Positions 45,665 to 53,841 of a DNA stretch of 64,000 bases are shown one piece after another. Below the pieces are notes generated by a model, which searched no databases, was not told the DNA's origin, and was given only the letters and a program-made list of their open reading frames with translations. Both the position numbers and the translations under genes were made by a program. Within the stretch, counting starts at the first letter, position 1. Each line of letters begins with the position of its first letter. The stretch is taken from contig NZ_CP125380.1 in NCBI RefSeq assembly GCF_034009455.1, positions 4,105,501 to 4,169,500 of the forward strand, written 5' to 3'. The DNA is from Pseudomonas sp. P5_109. GTDB lineage: Bacteria > Pseudomonadota > Gammaproteobacteria > Pseudomonadales > Pseudomonadaceae.

Positions 45665-46693
45665 ATGCCCAAGCTTGTTCGCGCCGCCGTTTTGACCAAA
45701 TACCTGGAAGTCACCCAGCAGTTGGGATTCAACCCGCACGACGTCATGGCAGACATCGGGCTGAGCAAGGCTCAGCTACATGCTCCCGAACAGCTCATTT
45801 CCATCGATGCCGCCGTGCGCCTGCTGGAAGATTCGGCCGCCGCCAGCGGTTGCCAGACCTTCGGCCTGAGCATGGCCGGGGCGCGCCAACTTTCGGACTT
45901 CGGTGTGACCAGCCTCCTGCTCAGCCATCAGCGCAGCCTGCGCGAAGCGTTGCAGGTAATGGTGCGCTACCGTCATTTGATGAACGATTCACTGGCGATC
46001 TTCGTTGAAGAGGCCGGCAAGATGGCGATCATTCGAATAGAAATGGTCACCGAGTCACCGATGCCCGGTCGCCAGGCTACGGAGTTGGCCATCGGCGTGA
46101 TATTTCGTCTGTGCTCGACCCTGCTCGGTTCGCACTGGCAGCCTTACAGCGTCAACTTCATGCACCTACCGCCGGACAACCTGCACCTGCACCTGCATCG
46201 GCGCCTGTTCGGCTGCAACCTGGAGTTCGGCAGCGAGTTCAACGGCATCGTCTGCCCCGGCGCCAGCCTCGACATGATCAACGCCAATGCCGACCCGGCC
46301 ATGGCCCGTCATGCCCAGCGCCATCTTGATTCGCTGCAAAGCACTGAAAGCACCTCGATGCTGTTCGAAGTGCGCAAGGCCCTCTACCTGCTGTTGCCTA
46401 TGGGCCGCGCCACCATCGAGCAGATCGCCCAGTCCCAGGACATGAACGTGCGCACCCTGCAACGTCGCCTCAAGGAAGACGGCTGTGCCTTCAACGAGCT
46501 GATCAACGATGTGCGCCGCGCCCTGGTGCTGCGTTATCTGGAAAACCCGAACAACTCGATGAGCCAGATTGCCGACATGTTCGGCTTCTCCATGGCGAGT
46601 TCCTTTACCCGCTGGTTCATCAACCAGTTCGGTATGCCGCCGGCGGTATGGCGTGACACACAGAAACAGTCCGATCGCCCCTCCCCCGGCTAA
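45665..46693 (+). CDS. AraC-family regulator (arabinose-binding-like N-domain), copy B
   Basis: 342 residues from ATG 45665; GAGGGA lies upstream. Same two-domain plan as copy A (LGFNPHDVMADIGLSKAQL, then TFGLSMAGARQLSDFGVTSL; C-terminal IEQIAQSQDMNVRTLQRRLK and MSQIADMFGFSMASSFTRWF). The two are divergent in sequence, so an old duplication or two related acquisitions. Upstream of a broken TauD-family gene, which was perhaps its target. Confidence 0.87.
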   Translation: MPKLVRAAVLTKYLEVTQQLGFNPHDVMADIGLSKAQLHAPEQLISIDAAVRLLEDSAAASGCQTFGLSMAGARQLSDFGVTSLLLSHQRSLREALQVMVRYRHLMNDSLAIFVEEAGKMAIIRIEMVTESPMPGRQATELAIGVIFRLCSTLLGSHWQPYSVNFMHLPPDNLHLHLHRRLFGCNLEFGSEFNGIVCPGASLDMINANADPAMARHAQRHLDSLQSTESTSMLFEVRKALYLLLPMGRATIEQIAQSQDMNVRTLQRRLKEDGCAFNELINDVRRALVLRYLENPNNSMSQIADMFGFSMASSFTRWFINQFGMPPAVWRDTQKQSDRPSPG

Positions 46694-46766
46694 TACCGCC
46701 GCCGTGAATCAAGGCACGACTTCACCTGCCCACGGCCCGGCCAAAAACCATCGAAAGGGAGACGCA

Positions 46767-46952
46767 ATGCGAGTCGAACAACTGACCTGTGCCCTTGGCG
46801 CGGAACTGCTCAATGTGAACCTCGGCGACGCAGTGCGCGATGACGGCCTGTTCAACGAAATCTACGCAGCGCTGTTGAAATACAAGGTGCTGTTCCTGCG
46901 CGACCATGAGGCATTTTCCATGCGCTTGGGGATCGGCGACAAACCCTACTGA
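46767..46952 (+). pseudogene. TauD/TfdA dioxygenase remnant with internal deletion
   Basis: 61 codons from ATG 46767 with a good ribosome site (AAAGGGAGACGCA). The first 47 residues are a normal N-terminus of alpha-ketoglutarate-dependent TauD/TfdA oxygenases (LTCALGAELLNVNLGDAV, then LLKYKVLFLRDH). The last ten (LGIGDKPY end) look like the C-terminus of the same family, and the roughly 220 residues between, including the HxD...H iron site, are missing. An in-frame internal deletion best explains it; a non-functional peptide. Confidence 0.72.
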
Positions 46953-47009
46953 TCAGTAAAACAGCCCAAAGGAAACGCTGCCGAGCGTCTCCTCTGGGCG
47001 GCTGGCGCC

Positions 47010-48332
47010 CTACTCCACCGACTGCAAAAGCAACCGGCTACGGCGGGACAAACCTGCTTGCAAGGCGAAGGCAAACAACACAGTCGAGGGTGCGGAAAAG
47101 CTGCTCAGCCCACCGCCGAAAAACATCAAGGCGAGTCCCAACGCCGTGGCGCCGAACCAGGCCGTCAAACCTACCGGATTGAACGCGGGCACCCTGTCCA
47201 GCGCGGCCATGTCATGGCGTCCGTAGACAATTTGCGCCAACGCCACGCCGACCCAGGCCACCACGAATATGCCCTGATAGGCCAACGCCTTGAGCAGATA
47301 GGCGAAGACATCCGCGAGCATCAGGCCATACACGATCATCCCGACCGCCAGCGCCCACATCAAGTAAGAACCACGCAGGCCGAAACGGGCAAAAAAAGCC
47401 TGCATGTTCAAGGTCGCCAGGTAGTAGTTGGCGGTGTTGATCCGGGTTTGCGTGGCCCACACGAACAACAGTCCCCACAGCCCCATCAACTGCAGGATCG
47501 CCATGACCACCGATACTTCGTTCAGCGCACCTTCATGGGGAATGCTGCTGACCAGATAGATGCCCGCCGCGCCGTTGAGCAGGAACGTCACCGCGTAGAA
47601 CGGCATGCCGAAATTCCAGCGACCGTGGTACCCGGCATCCTCGGGCTTGCCGAACCGTGCGTAATCAAAGGTGAACAGCATCAGCACCCAGACGCCCATG
47701 TAGGCCACGAAGCAATCCCACCAGCCAAAGGCGCTGGGCATGTCCGGCCCGAAATCGAGCCAATGTGGCTGGTAGCCGTAACGGCTGATCGACAGCCCCA
47801 CCGCGACCAGCAAACCTGCCAGGTACACCGGCAACAACACACCGTTGAGCTTGTCGAGCCAATGTTGAACGCTACCCAGGATCAACGGCACGCTGTACAG
47901 CACCACCAACAACGCGGCCAGGGGATACACCAGCTCCGGATACAAGTGATTGAGCGCAACGGCAATCACCGAGCCTTCGAACACGGCGTAGTAGATCGCC
48001 GTGGAGAAGAAGATCAGCGTGGCCAGGCAAGCACCGGTGCTGCCAAACAACAACCGTGAAAACAACGCCACCGACAGGCCACTGCGAATAGCGAACCGGC
48101 TGAGCACACTGTTGACCAGTCCATAGCTGATCACCGACAACACCATGCCGATCAGTGCATTGCGTGCACCATAAGACAGGGCCAGCGACGCCCCGACCAC
48201 GATGTAGAACATCGCGCTGCACACCGCCCACCAGGCCATGGTCAGGGACAACCGGCCCATACGGGCGGTCGGCGCAACGGGATGGTTTGCCGGGTCCTGC
48301 CCGGAATGATTCGCTTGCGATAAAGCAGCCAT
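47010..48332 (-). CDS. NCS1-family permease (cytosine permease/CodB-like)
   Basis: 440 residues, with GGAGTTCACGCAT before ATG 48332. Twelve helices; the NCS1 pattern includes LTMAWWAVCSAMFYIVVGASLALSYG near the start and RINTANYYLATLNMQAFF in the second half. NCS1 proteins move nucleobases, hydantoins or related cyclic amides. It is the last gene of the PxpABC/biotin-carboxylase operon and probably imports that system's substrate. Confidence 0.82.
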   Translation of the reverse strand: MAALSQANHSGQDPANHPVAPTARMGRLSLTMAWWAVCSAMFYIVVGASLALSYGARNALIGMVLSVISYGLVNSVLSRFAIRSGLSVALFSRLLFGSTGACLATLIFFSTAIYYAVFEGSVIAVALNHLYPELVYPLAALLVVLYSVPLILGSVQHWLDKLNGVLLPVYLAGLLVAVGLSISRYGYQPHWLDFGPDMPSAFGWWDCFVAYMGVWVLMLFTFDYARFGKPEDAGYHGRWNFGMPFYAVTFLLNGAAGIYLVSSIPHEGALNEVSVVMAILQLMGLWGLLFVWATQTRINTANYYLATLNMQAFFARFGLRGSYLMWALAVGMIVYGLMLADVFAYLLKALAYQGIFVVAWVGVALAQIVYGRHDMAALDRVPAFNPVGLTAWFGATALGLALMFFGGGLSSFSAPSTVLFAFALQAGLSRRSRLLLQSVE

Positions 48333-48443
48333 ATGCGTGAACTCCAGAACCAGTCAAAGGTTGAAGCGCGGGCAGCCCGCACCGCACCGAAGTGCGGCGT
48401 TGGCGTACCGTTTGGCATTACCCGCGCAATGCGGCGGGCAGAA

Positions 48444-49418
48444 TCAGGAAGGGAACAGCTTGCTCAGGCAGCTGAGTTTTTTCTTGTAGGAACGTCGCGC
48501 TTGCAGCGCCTCTTCGAGTGTGACCGCAACAAAACGGGCCTTTTGGTTGGGTTGCATCTGGCCGATCAGGTCGAGGTCCGCACTGATCACCGTGCCAATC
48601 ATCGCGTAGCCGCCACCGGACACCGCGTCGCGGTGCAACACGATGGGTTCGAGCCCGGCCGGGACCTGGATCGAGCCAATCGGGTAGCAACTGTCGACGA
48701 TGTTCGACGGATCGGAGCCGGCGCCGAACGGTTGTTCACGTGGTTGAAAGCTCAGTGCGCTACCGCCCTTGAAGCGATAACCGATACGGTCGGCTTCCGA
48801 GCCCACGGTCCAGGCTTCGGCGAAAAAGCTGTCGGCCGCTGACGCCGTCAGACGCTCGTAATACAAGCCCGGAACCACGCGCAGCGTGATTTCGCCACCC
48901 AACGACTGACGCAAGGCCATGGGCAAGCTGGCGCCGGCGCGGCTTTTACCACTGGCAACCCCGACCGGCAATTGATCCCCGGCAACCAGGCGACGGCCCT
49001 GAAAACCACCCAGCGCACCCAACGCATAGGTCGAGCGGCTGCCGAGCACCAGCGGCACATCGATGCCACCGGCGACTGCCAGATAGGCCCTGGCCCCGGC
49101 CTTGGGAAAATCGAAGCGCAGCACTTGCCCGGCCTTGACGGTGAACGCGGTGTCGTGATGCATGTCCACACCATCGACTTTGGCCGTCATGTACGCACCG
49201 CACACCGCCACCAAGGCGTCTTGCTGGAATTCCAGCTCAGGGCCGAGCAGTGTGCATTCGAGCGCCGCCGCGCCCGCCGGGTTACCGACCAACTGGTTGG
49301 CTGCGCTCAACGCGTACTGATCGAGCGCACCGGAAGGCGGGATACCCAAGTGGTAATAGCCTTCGCGTCCCAGGTCCTGCACCGATGTGGCGAGACCGGG
49401 TTTGAGTACCTTGATCAT
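48444..49418 (-). CDS. pxpC: PxpC/KipA-like subunit (AHS2 domain)
   Basis: 324 residues. ATG 49418 overlaps the pxpB stop (ATGA). Biotin-dependent-carboxyltransferase/AHS2 fold: VLKPGLATSVQDLGREGYYHLGIPPSGALD at residues 4-33 is the hallmark, with RAYLAVAGGID and LGSRSTYALGALGGFQGR. It forms the catalytic pair with the AHS1 protein. In 5-oxoprolinase PxpABC it is subunit C; in urea carboxylase the same domain is part of the carboxyltransferase, and here a biotin carboxylase and carrier are in the operon, so the latter role is possible. Confidence 0.85.
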   Translation of the reverse strand: MIKVLKPGLATSVQDLGREGYYHLGIPPSGALDQYALSAANQLVGNPAGAAALECTLLGPELEFQQDALVAVCGAYMTAKVDGVDMHHDTAFTVKAGQVLRFDFPKAGARAYLAVAGGIDVPLVLGSRSTYALGALGGFQGRRLVAGDQLPVGVASGKSRAGASLPMALRQSLGGEITLRVVPGLYYERLTASAADSFFAEAWTVGSEADRIGYRFKGGSALSFQPREQPFGAGSDPSNIVDSCYPIGSIQVPAGLEPIVLHRDAVSGGGYAMIGTVISADLDLIGQMQPNQKARFVAVTLEEALQARRSYKKKLSCLSKLFPS

Positions 49419-50287
49419 GCCAGCACCTCCTGCAACGACTTGGGATAGCCAACGGGATCGGCCAGAAACGCATCCAGCGAGAATTCCACCGAACGAATCC
49501 GCAGATCAAAACGCCCTGCTTCCACCTCGGCGACAGCCTGGTCATAGGCCTCGCGATCCATCGGTTTGAACTGCACGATGTCACCCGGACGGAAAAACAC
49601 CATGTGTTCCTTGAGGTAACTCAGGCTCTGTTGCGGGTCGTAGATCGGCGCCGGCGTGACGCCGAACATCTGATAGCCACCGGCGCCGCGTACCGAATAG
49701 ATGCAGCCAAAACAGCCGCCGTGACCCAGGGTCAGTTTCGGCGTATCGGTGCGTGGCCGCAGGTACTTGGGCACCTGCAACTGACGCTCGCGCTCGACCA
49801 TCTGAAACATGAACGGCAGGCCCGCGACAAAACCGACCATCGAGACAAACCACGGCGCACCACTGTGGGCGGCGATGAACGCTTCGACATCCGCCAGGCC
49901 ATTGATCCGTGCGGCGTATTCCAGATCCGTGGCGCTCGGGTCCTGGTGGCGGTCGCGAAAACGCATCAGTGTTTCGTGGGTCCACGGATCGTTGTACAGC
50001 ACCGGAATCTCGATGATCCGCGTGTGCAGGGTGCGTTCGGCGACGGCCTCGGCTTCGGCGCCCTTGACCGCTTCGAGCAGCGCGTAAGGGTCGATACGGT
50101 CCGGATCAAAACGAATCTGGAACGATGCATTGGCCAGGCACACATCCAGTACCCCGTCGAGGGCCAGGCGCTCGACCGCACGCGTCACCGCCATGCCCTT
50201 GAAGAACGCTTCCAGGGACATGCTGTCGCTGACTTCGGCAAACAAATGTTCATCGGCGCCAAAGCTGTAACGGATTGGATTGCTCAT
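49415..50287 (-). CDS. pxpB: PxpB/KipI-like subunit (AHS1 domain), long form
   Basis: 290 residues, longer than ordinary KipI/PxpB (about 230-240). ATG 50287 overlaps the biotin-carboxylase stop. AHS1 features: PVLYNDPWTHETLMRF, the GAPWFVSMVGFVAGLPFMF segment, KLTLGHGGCFGCIYSVRGAGGYQMFG and TPAPIYDPQQ. The Cys-containing GGCFGCIYS stretch is unlike typical PxpB (usually GGSVGIGG-like) and closer to urea-carboxylase-type proteins. Works with the AHS2 protein. Confidence 0.78.
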   Translation of the reverse strand: MSNPIRYSFGADEHLFAEVSDSMSLEAFFKGMAVTRAVERLALDGVLDVCLANASFQIRFDPDRIDPYALLEAVKGAEAEAVAERTLHTRIIEIPVLYNDPWTHETLMRFRDRHQDPSATDLEYAARINGLADVEAFIAAHSGAPWFVSMVGFVAGLPFMFQMVERERQLQVPKYLRPRTDTPKLTLGHGGCFGCIYSVRGAGGYQMFGVTPAPIYDPQQSLSYLKEHMVFFRPGDIVQFKPMDREAYDQAVAEVEAGRFDLRIRSVEFSLDAFLADPVGYPKSLQEVLA

Positions 50288-51657
50288 GCCTCACCTCCGC
50301 TACGGCGCTCGGCCAGCCAGGTTTCAAGGGTGCCGGTATGAAAGTCGGCGCTGTGCAGCCACGGTTGTTCCAGCAGTTCGCCATGCAGCGACAAGGTGCT
50401 GGCCATGCCGGTCAGGGTAGTCTGCTGCACTGCCAGGCGGGCGCGGGCCAACGCTTCGGCGCGGTCGCGACCATGGACGATCAGTTTGGCCAGCAACGAG
50501 TCATAGTAAGGCGGCACGCGGTAGCCTTGATACAGATGGCTGTCGACACGCACCCCCTCGCCTTGCGGCCATACCAATGCCTCCACCAGCCCCGGGCTGG
50601 GGAAGAAATCCCGCGCCGGGTCTTCCGCGTTCAGGCGCATCTGCAAGGCGGCGCCGTTGAGCTGGATGTCACCTTGCTGGAGACCCAACGGCTCGCCACC
50701 GGCAATGCGCAACATTGCCTGCACCAGATCGATACCGGTGACCAACTCGCTGACCGGGTGTTCGACCTGAATTCGCGTGTTCATCTCGATGAAGAAAAAC
50801 TCGCCAGTGGCGTCGTCATACAGGTATTCCAGGGTCCCGGCACCCTTGTAGCCCAAGGACTCGGTCAGGCGCACGGCGCTCGCGCAGAGCGTTTCGCGCT
50901 GTTGCTGAGAAAGGACCGGCGACGGCGCTTCCTCAAAGATTTTCTGCCGCCGGCGTTGCAACGAACACTCGCGCTCGAACAGGTGCACGGCGTGCTGACC
51001 GTCGCCCAATACCTGCACTTCGATGTGGCGGGCCTTGCTGATAAAACGCTCCAGGTACACCGCGCCATTGCCGAACGCCGCTTGGGCCTCGCGCTGGGAA
51101 CGGGGAAATTCTTCGCTCAGCTGTTGGGCGTTTTCCGCCAGGCGAATACCGCGTCCGCCACCTCCGGCCGAGGCCTTGATCAACAGTGGGAAACCAACGG
51201 ATTCGGCGGCCTTGAGCGCTGATGCGAGATCAAACAGTTCACCGGGAGAACCCGGAACCACCGGTACCCCGGCCTCTTGCGCGGTGCGCCGCGCTTCGGC
51301 CTTGTCGCCCATGCGCCGGATCGTCTCCGGGCTCGGTCCGACAAAAATCGCTCCGGCGGCGAGGACGGCTTCGGCAAAGTCGGCGTTCTCCGAGAGAAAG
51401 CCATAACCGGGATGCACCGCATTGGCGCCGGTGGCTTGCAAGGCACCGAGCAATGCCTCGACGTTCAGGTAGCTTTTGTCGGCGCGGGCCGGGCCGAGAA
51501 TGTGCACTTCGTCAGCCAGGCGCGCCGCCTGGGAGTCGACGTCCGCTTCGCTGCACGCGGCAACGGTGGGAATCCCCAGGGCCTTGGCGGCGCGGATGAT
51601 GCGCACGGCAATCTCGCCACGGTTGGCGATCAGTAATTTGCGAATAGCTTGAGTCAT
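50284..51657 (-). CDS. Biotin carboxylase subunit (AccC-like)
   Basis: 457 residues from ATG 51657 (GAGGGCGAGATC upstream); the frame runs 28 codons further. ATP-grasp biotin carboxylase: KLLIANRGEIAVRIIRAAK at the start, HPGYGFLSEN, KASAGGGGRGI glycine loop, and EFFFIEMNTRIQVEHPV catalytic segment. It carboxylates the biotin on the adjacent BCCP using ATP and bicarbonate. It is separate from the housekeeping accBC and lies inside a PxpABC-like operon. Confidence 0.9.
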   Translation of the reverse strand: MTQAIRKLLIANRGEIAVRIIRAAKALGIPTVAACSEADVDSQAARLADEVHILGPARADKSYLNVEALLGALQATGANAVHPGYGFLSENADFAEAVLAAGAIFVGPSPETIRRMGDKAEARRTAQEAGVPVVPGSPGELFDLASALKAAESVGFPLLIKASAGGGGRGIRLAENAQQLSEEFPRSQREAQAAFGNGAVYLERFISKARHIEVQVLGDGQHAVHLFERECSLQRRRQKIFEEAPSPVLSQQQRETLCASAVRLTESLGYKGAGTLEYLYDDATGEFFFIEMNTRIQVEHPVSELVTGIDLVQAMLRIAGGEPLGLQQGDIQLNGAALQMRLNAEDPARDFFPSPGLVEALVWPQGEGVRVDSHLYQGYRVPPYYDSLLAKLIVHGRDRAEALARARLAVQQTTLTGMASTLSLHGELLEQPWLHSADFHTGTLETWLAERRSGGEA

Positions 51658-51667
51658 GATCTCGCCC

Positions 51668-51913
51668 TCACTCATCGTCGAGCGTTGCGATGACCTGACC
51701 CGGTTCCACCGGATCGCCGTCTTCCACCAGGAATGCGCCAAGGCGACCCGCCGTCCCGGCGGTCAGTTCGGAAAACTGTTTCATGACTTCGATCAAGCCA
51801 ATCACTGTGTCGGCAGTGACGTGCGCGCCCGCCTCGACGTAGTTCGCCGATTCAGGCGTGGCTCTGCGGTAGAAGGTCCCGGGCAACGGGGTGATAACGG
51901 TGTGTTCGGCCAT
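51668..51913 (-). CDS. Biotin carboxyl carrier protein (small)
   Basis: 81 residues, with AAGAGGAACAGAC before ATG 51913. Biotinyl-domain fold; the biotin lysine is Lys45 in IEVMKQF, a variant of the usual EAMKM. The N-terminal Pro/Ala linker domain of housekeeping AccB is absent, leaving only the swinging domain. Stop and next gene start are within 11 bases. Partner of the following biotin carboxylase. Confidence 0.88.
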   Translation of the reverse strand: MAEHTVITPLPGTFYRRATPESANYVEAGAHVTADTVIGLIEVMKQFSELTAGTAGRLGAFLVEDGDPVEPGQVIATLDDE

Positions 51914-51972
51914 GTCTGTTCCTCTTGGAATAGTTGTAGAAAGGCAGGCAAAAAAAGAATCGGGGCTCGGAC

Positions 51973-52731
51973 TCAGCGCGGTGCGCGCACTGTGATCCCG
52001 GCGGCGTCGAGTGCCTGGCGCGTGGCTGCAACCAACGCCAGGGCACCCGGTGTGTCGCTGTGCAAACAGATGGAGTCGAATTCGATCGCCAGGTCTTCGC
52101 CCTCGACCGTGCGCACCACGCCTTCCCGACAGGCACGCAGCACGCGTGCAGCGACTTGGGCCGGGTCGTAGGCACGGACGTTGCGGGTAAAGACGATCGA
52201 GCCGCTGAGGTCATACTCGCGGTCGGCATAGAACTCTCGGATCACTGGTTGGCCAAGTTCCTTGGCAACTCGCCAGATCACCGAATCGGGCATGCAATAC
52301 AGCAGCAACTCAGGCTCCAGGCGCTGGAGGTTTTCCACCAGCAAACGCGCAGCCTCTTCGTCCCGTGCCAGGTGCATGTAGAGCGCGCCGTGGGGCTTGA
52401 TGTGTTGCAGCGCCACGCCTTGAACCCGGGCGAGTTCACGCAAGGCACCCAACTGATAGAGCATGTCGTCGACCAGCTCCTGGGCCGGTGCATTGATGTG
52501 CCGGCGACCGAAACCGACCAGGTCGCGAAACCCTGGATGCGCGCCGATGGCCACGCCCAGGCGCTTGGCCTGCTCGACCGTGCGGCGCATGGTGCCGGGA
52601 TCGCCGGCATGAAACCCGGTGGCGATGTTGGCTGAACTGATGAAGCCCATCAGTTCGTTGTCGACGCCATCGCCGATGGTCCACGGACCGAAGCCTTCGC
52701 CCATGTCCGAATTGAAATCTACTGCCTGCAT
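51973..52731 (-). CDS. pxpA: PxpA/LamB-YcsF family 5-oxoprolinase subunit A
   Basis: 252 residues from ATG 52731 (CAGGAGCAAGCGTC upstream). LamB/YcsF fold: [13 protein letters not shown] opening, [50 protein letters not shown]. In PxpABC it hydrolyses the activated lactam of 5-oxoproline to glutamate. First gene of the operon, divergent from the LysR gene at 52857. Confidence 0.88.
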   Translation of the reverse strand: MQAVDFNSDMGEGFGPWTIGDGVDNELMGFISSANIATGFHAGDPGTMRRTVEQAKRLGVAIGAHPGFRDLVGFGRRHINAPAQELVDDMLYQLGALRELARVQGVALQHIKPHGALYMHLARDEEAARLLVENLQRLEPELLLYCMPDSVIWRVAKELGQPVIREFYADREYDLSGSIVFTRNVRAYDPAQVAARVLRACREGVVRTVEGEDLAIEFDSICLHSDTPGALALVAATRQALDAAGITVRAPR

Positions 52732-52856
52732 GACGCTTGCTCCTGACGCTTGTGACTTCATGCAGACCACGTTAGATTTCCGCGAACCCCTTGGGAAGAT
52801 CTATTATTAGATAGGGTATCTTCTGAAAATCAGATACCTCGTCGATTGGAGTTTTC

Positions 52857-53774
52857 ATGTCACTGACCCTGCGCCAGGTTCGTTATTTCGTCGCCACCGC
52901 CGAGATCGGGCAGATCTCGCAAGCGGCGATCCACCTGAACATTTCCCAATCGGCGGTGACCACCGCGATCAAGGAACTGGAAGGCATCCTCGGCACACTG
53001 TTGTTCCAGCGCTCGGCCCAGGGCATGAGCCTGACCGATGCCGGGCGGCACTTCCTGAATCGGGCCTACGTGATTTTGCGCAGCGTTGACGACGCCCTCA
53101 ACAGCCCGTTACCCGATATGCGTGCCAGCGGCCTGTTGCGCCTGGCCGCCAGTTACACGGTGATCGGCTACTTCCTGCCGCATCATCTGCAACGTCTGGA
53201 GCATTGGCATCCGGACGTGGCCATCGAAGTTCACGAGCAAGAACGTGAAGCCATTGAGCAAGGCCTGCTTGAAGGCCGCTTCGACATGGCCGTGGTGCTC
53301 ACGGCGAACCTCACCCACCCGGACATCGGTTCGGAAACCCTCTTCAATTCCGAGCGCCGGCTATGGTTGCCCAGCCATCACCCGCTGTGCGAACGCTCCG
53401 CCGTCAGCCTCGCCGACGTCGCCAGGGAACCCTACATCCTGTTGACCGTCGACGAAGCCGAACAAAGCGCCATGCGCTATTGGGAACACGCGCACCAACG
53501 GCCGAACGTGAGGGTTCGAACCAGTTCCGTGGAGGCCGTGCGCAGCATGGTGGCCAACGGCAACGGCGTGGCGATCCTCTCGGACCTGGTCCACCGCCCT
53601 TGGTCACTGGAGGGAAAACGCATCGAAACCCTGACGATCACCGACAAGGTGACCCCCATGAGCGTCGGCCTGGCCTGGCATCGCGAGCGTGAATTCAGTC
53701 CGGCAATGCACGCTTTGCGCAATTATTTCCACGATGCATTTCTGGCACCGCAACAGTTTTCTGCGCGCCGCTAG
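52857..53774 (+). CDS. LysR-family regulator, divergent from the pxp operon
   Basis: 305 residues. Helix-turn-helix in residues about 3-60 (LTLRQVRYFVATAEIGQISQ, then AAIHLNISQSAVTTAIKELE) and substrate-binding domain (LLRLAASYTVIGYFLPHHL). The 125-bp gap to pxpA contains the near-palindromic AGATCTATTATTAGATAGGGTATC region with LysR-type T-N11-A possibilities. Expected to control the pxp/biotin-carboxylase operon in response to its substrate. Confidence 0.88.
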   Translation: MSLTLRQVRYFVATAEIGQISQAAIHLNISQSAVTTAIKELEGILGTLLFQRSAQGMSLTDAGRHFLNRAYVILRSVDDALNSPLPDMRASGLLRLAASYTVIGYFLPHHLQRLEHWHPDVAIEVHEQEREAIEQGLLEGRFDMAVVLTANLTHPDIGSETLFNSERRLWLPSHHPLCERSAVSLADVAREPYILLTVDEAEQSAMRYWEHAHQRPNVRVRTSSVEAVRSMVANGNGVAILSDLVHRPWSLEGKRIETLTITDKVTPMSVGLAWHREREFSPAMHALRNYFHDAFLAPQQFSARR

Positions 53775-53841
53775 GCGCAACGAAAACCTGTTCGGGTGGA
53801 GCGCTGGATTGAACGGGTCGATGCAGCAGATTGGCTGAGTC

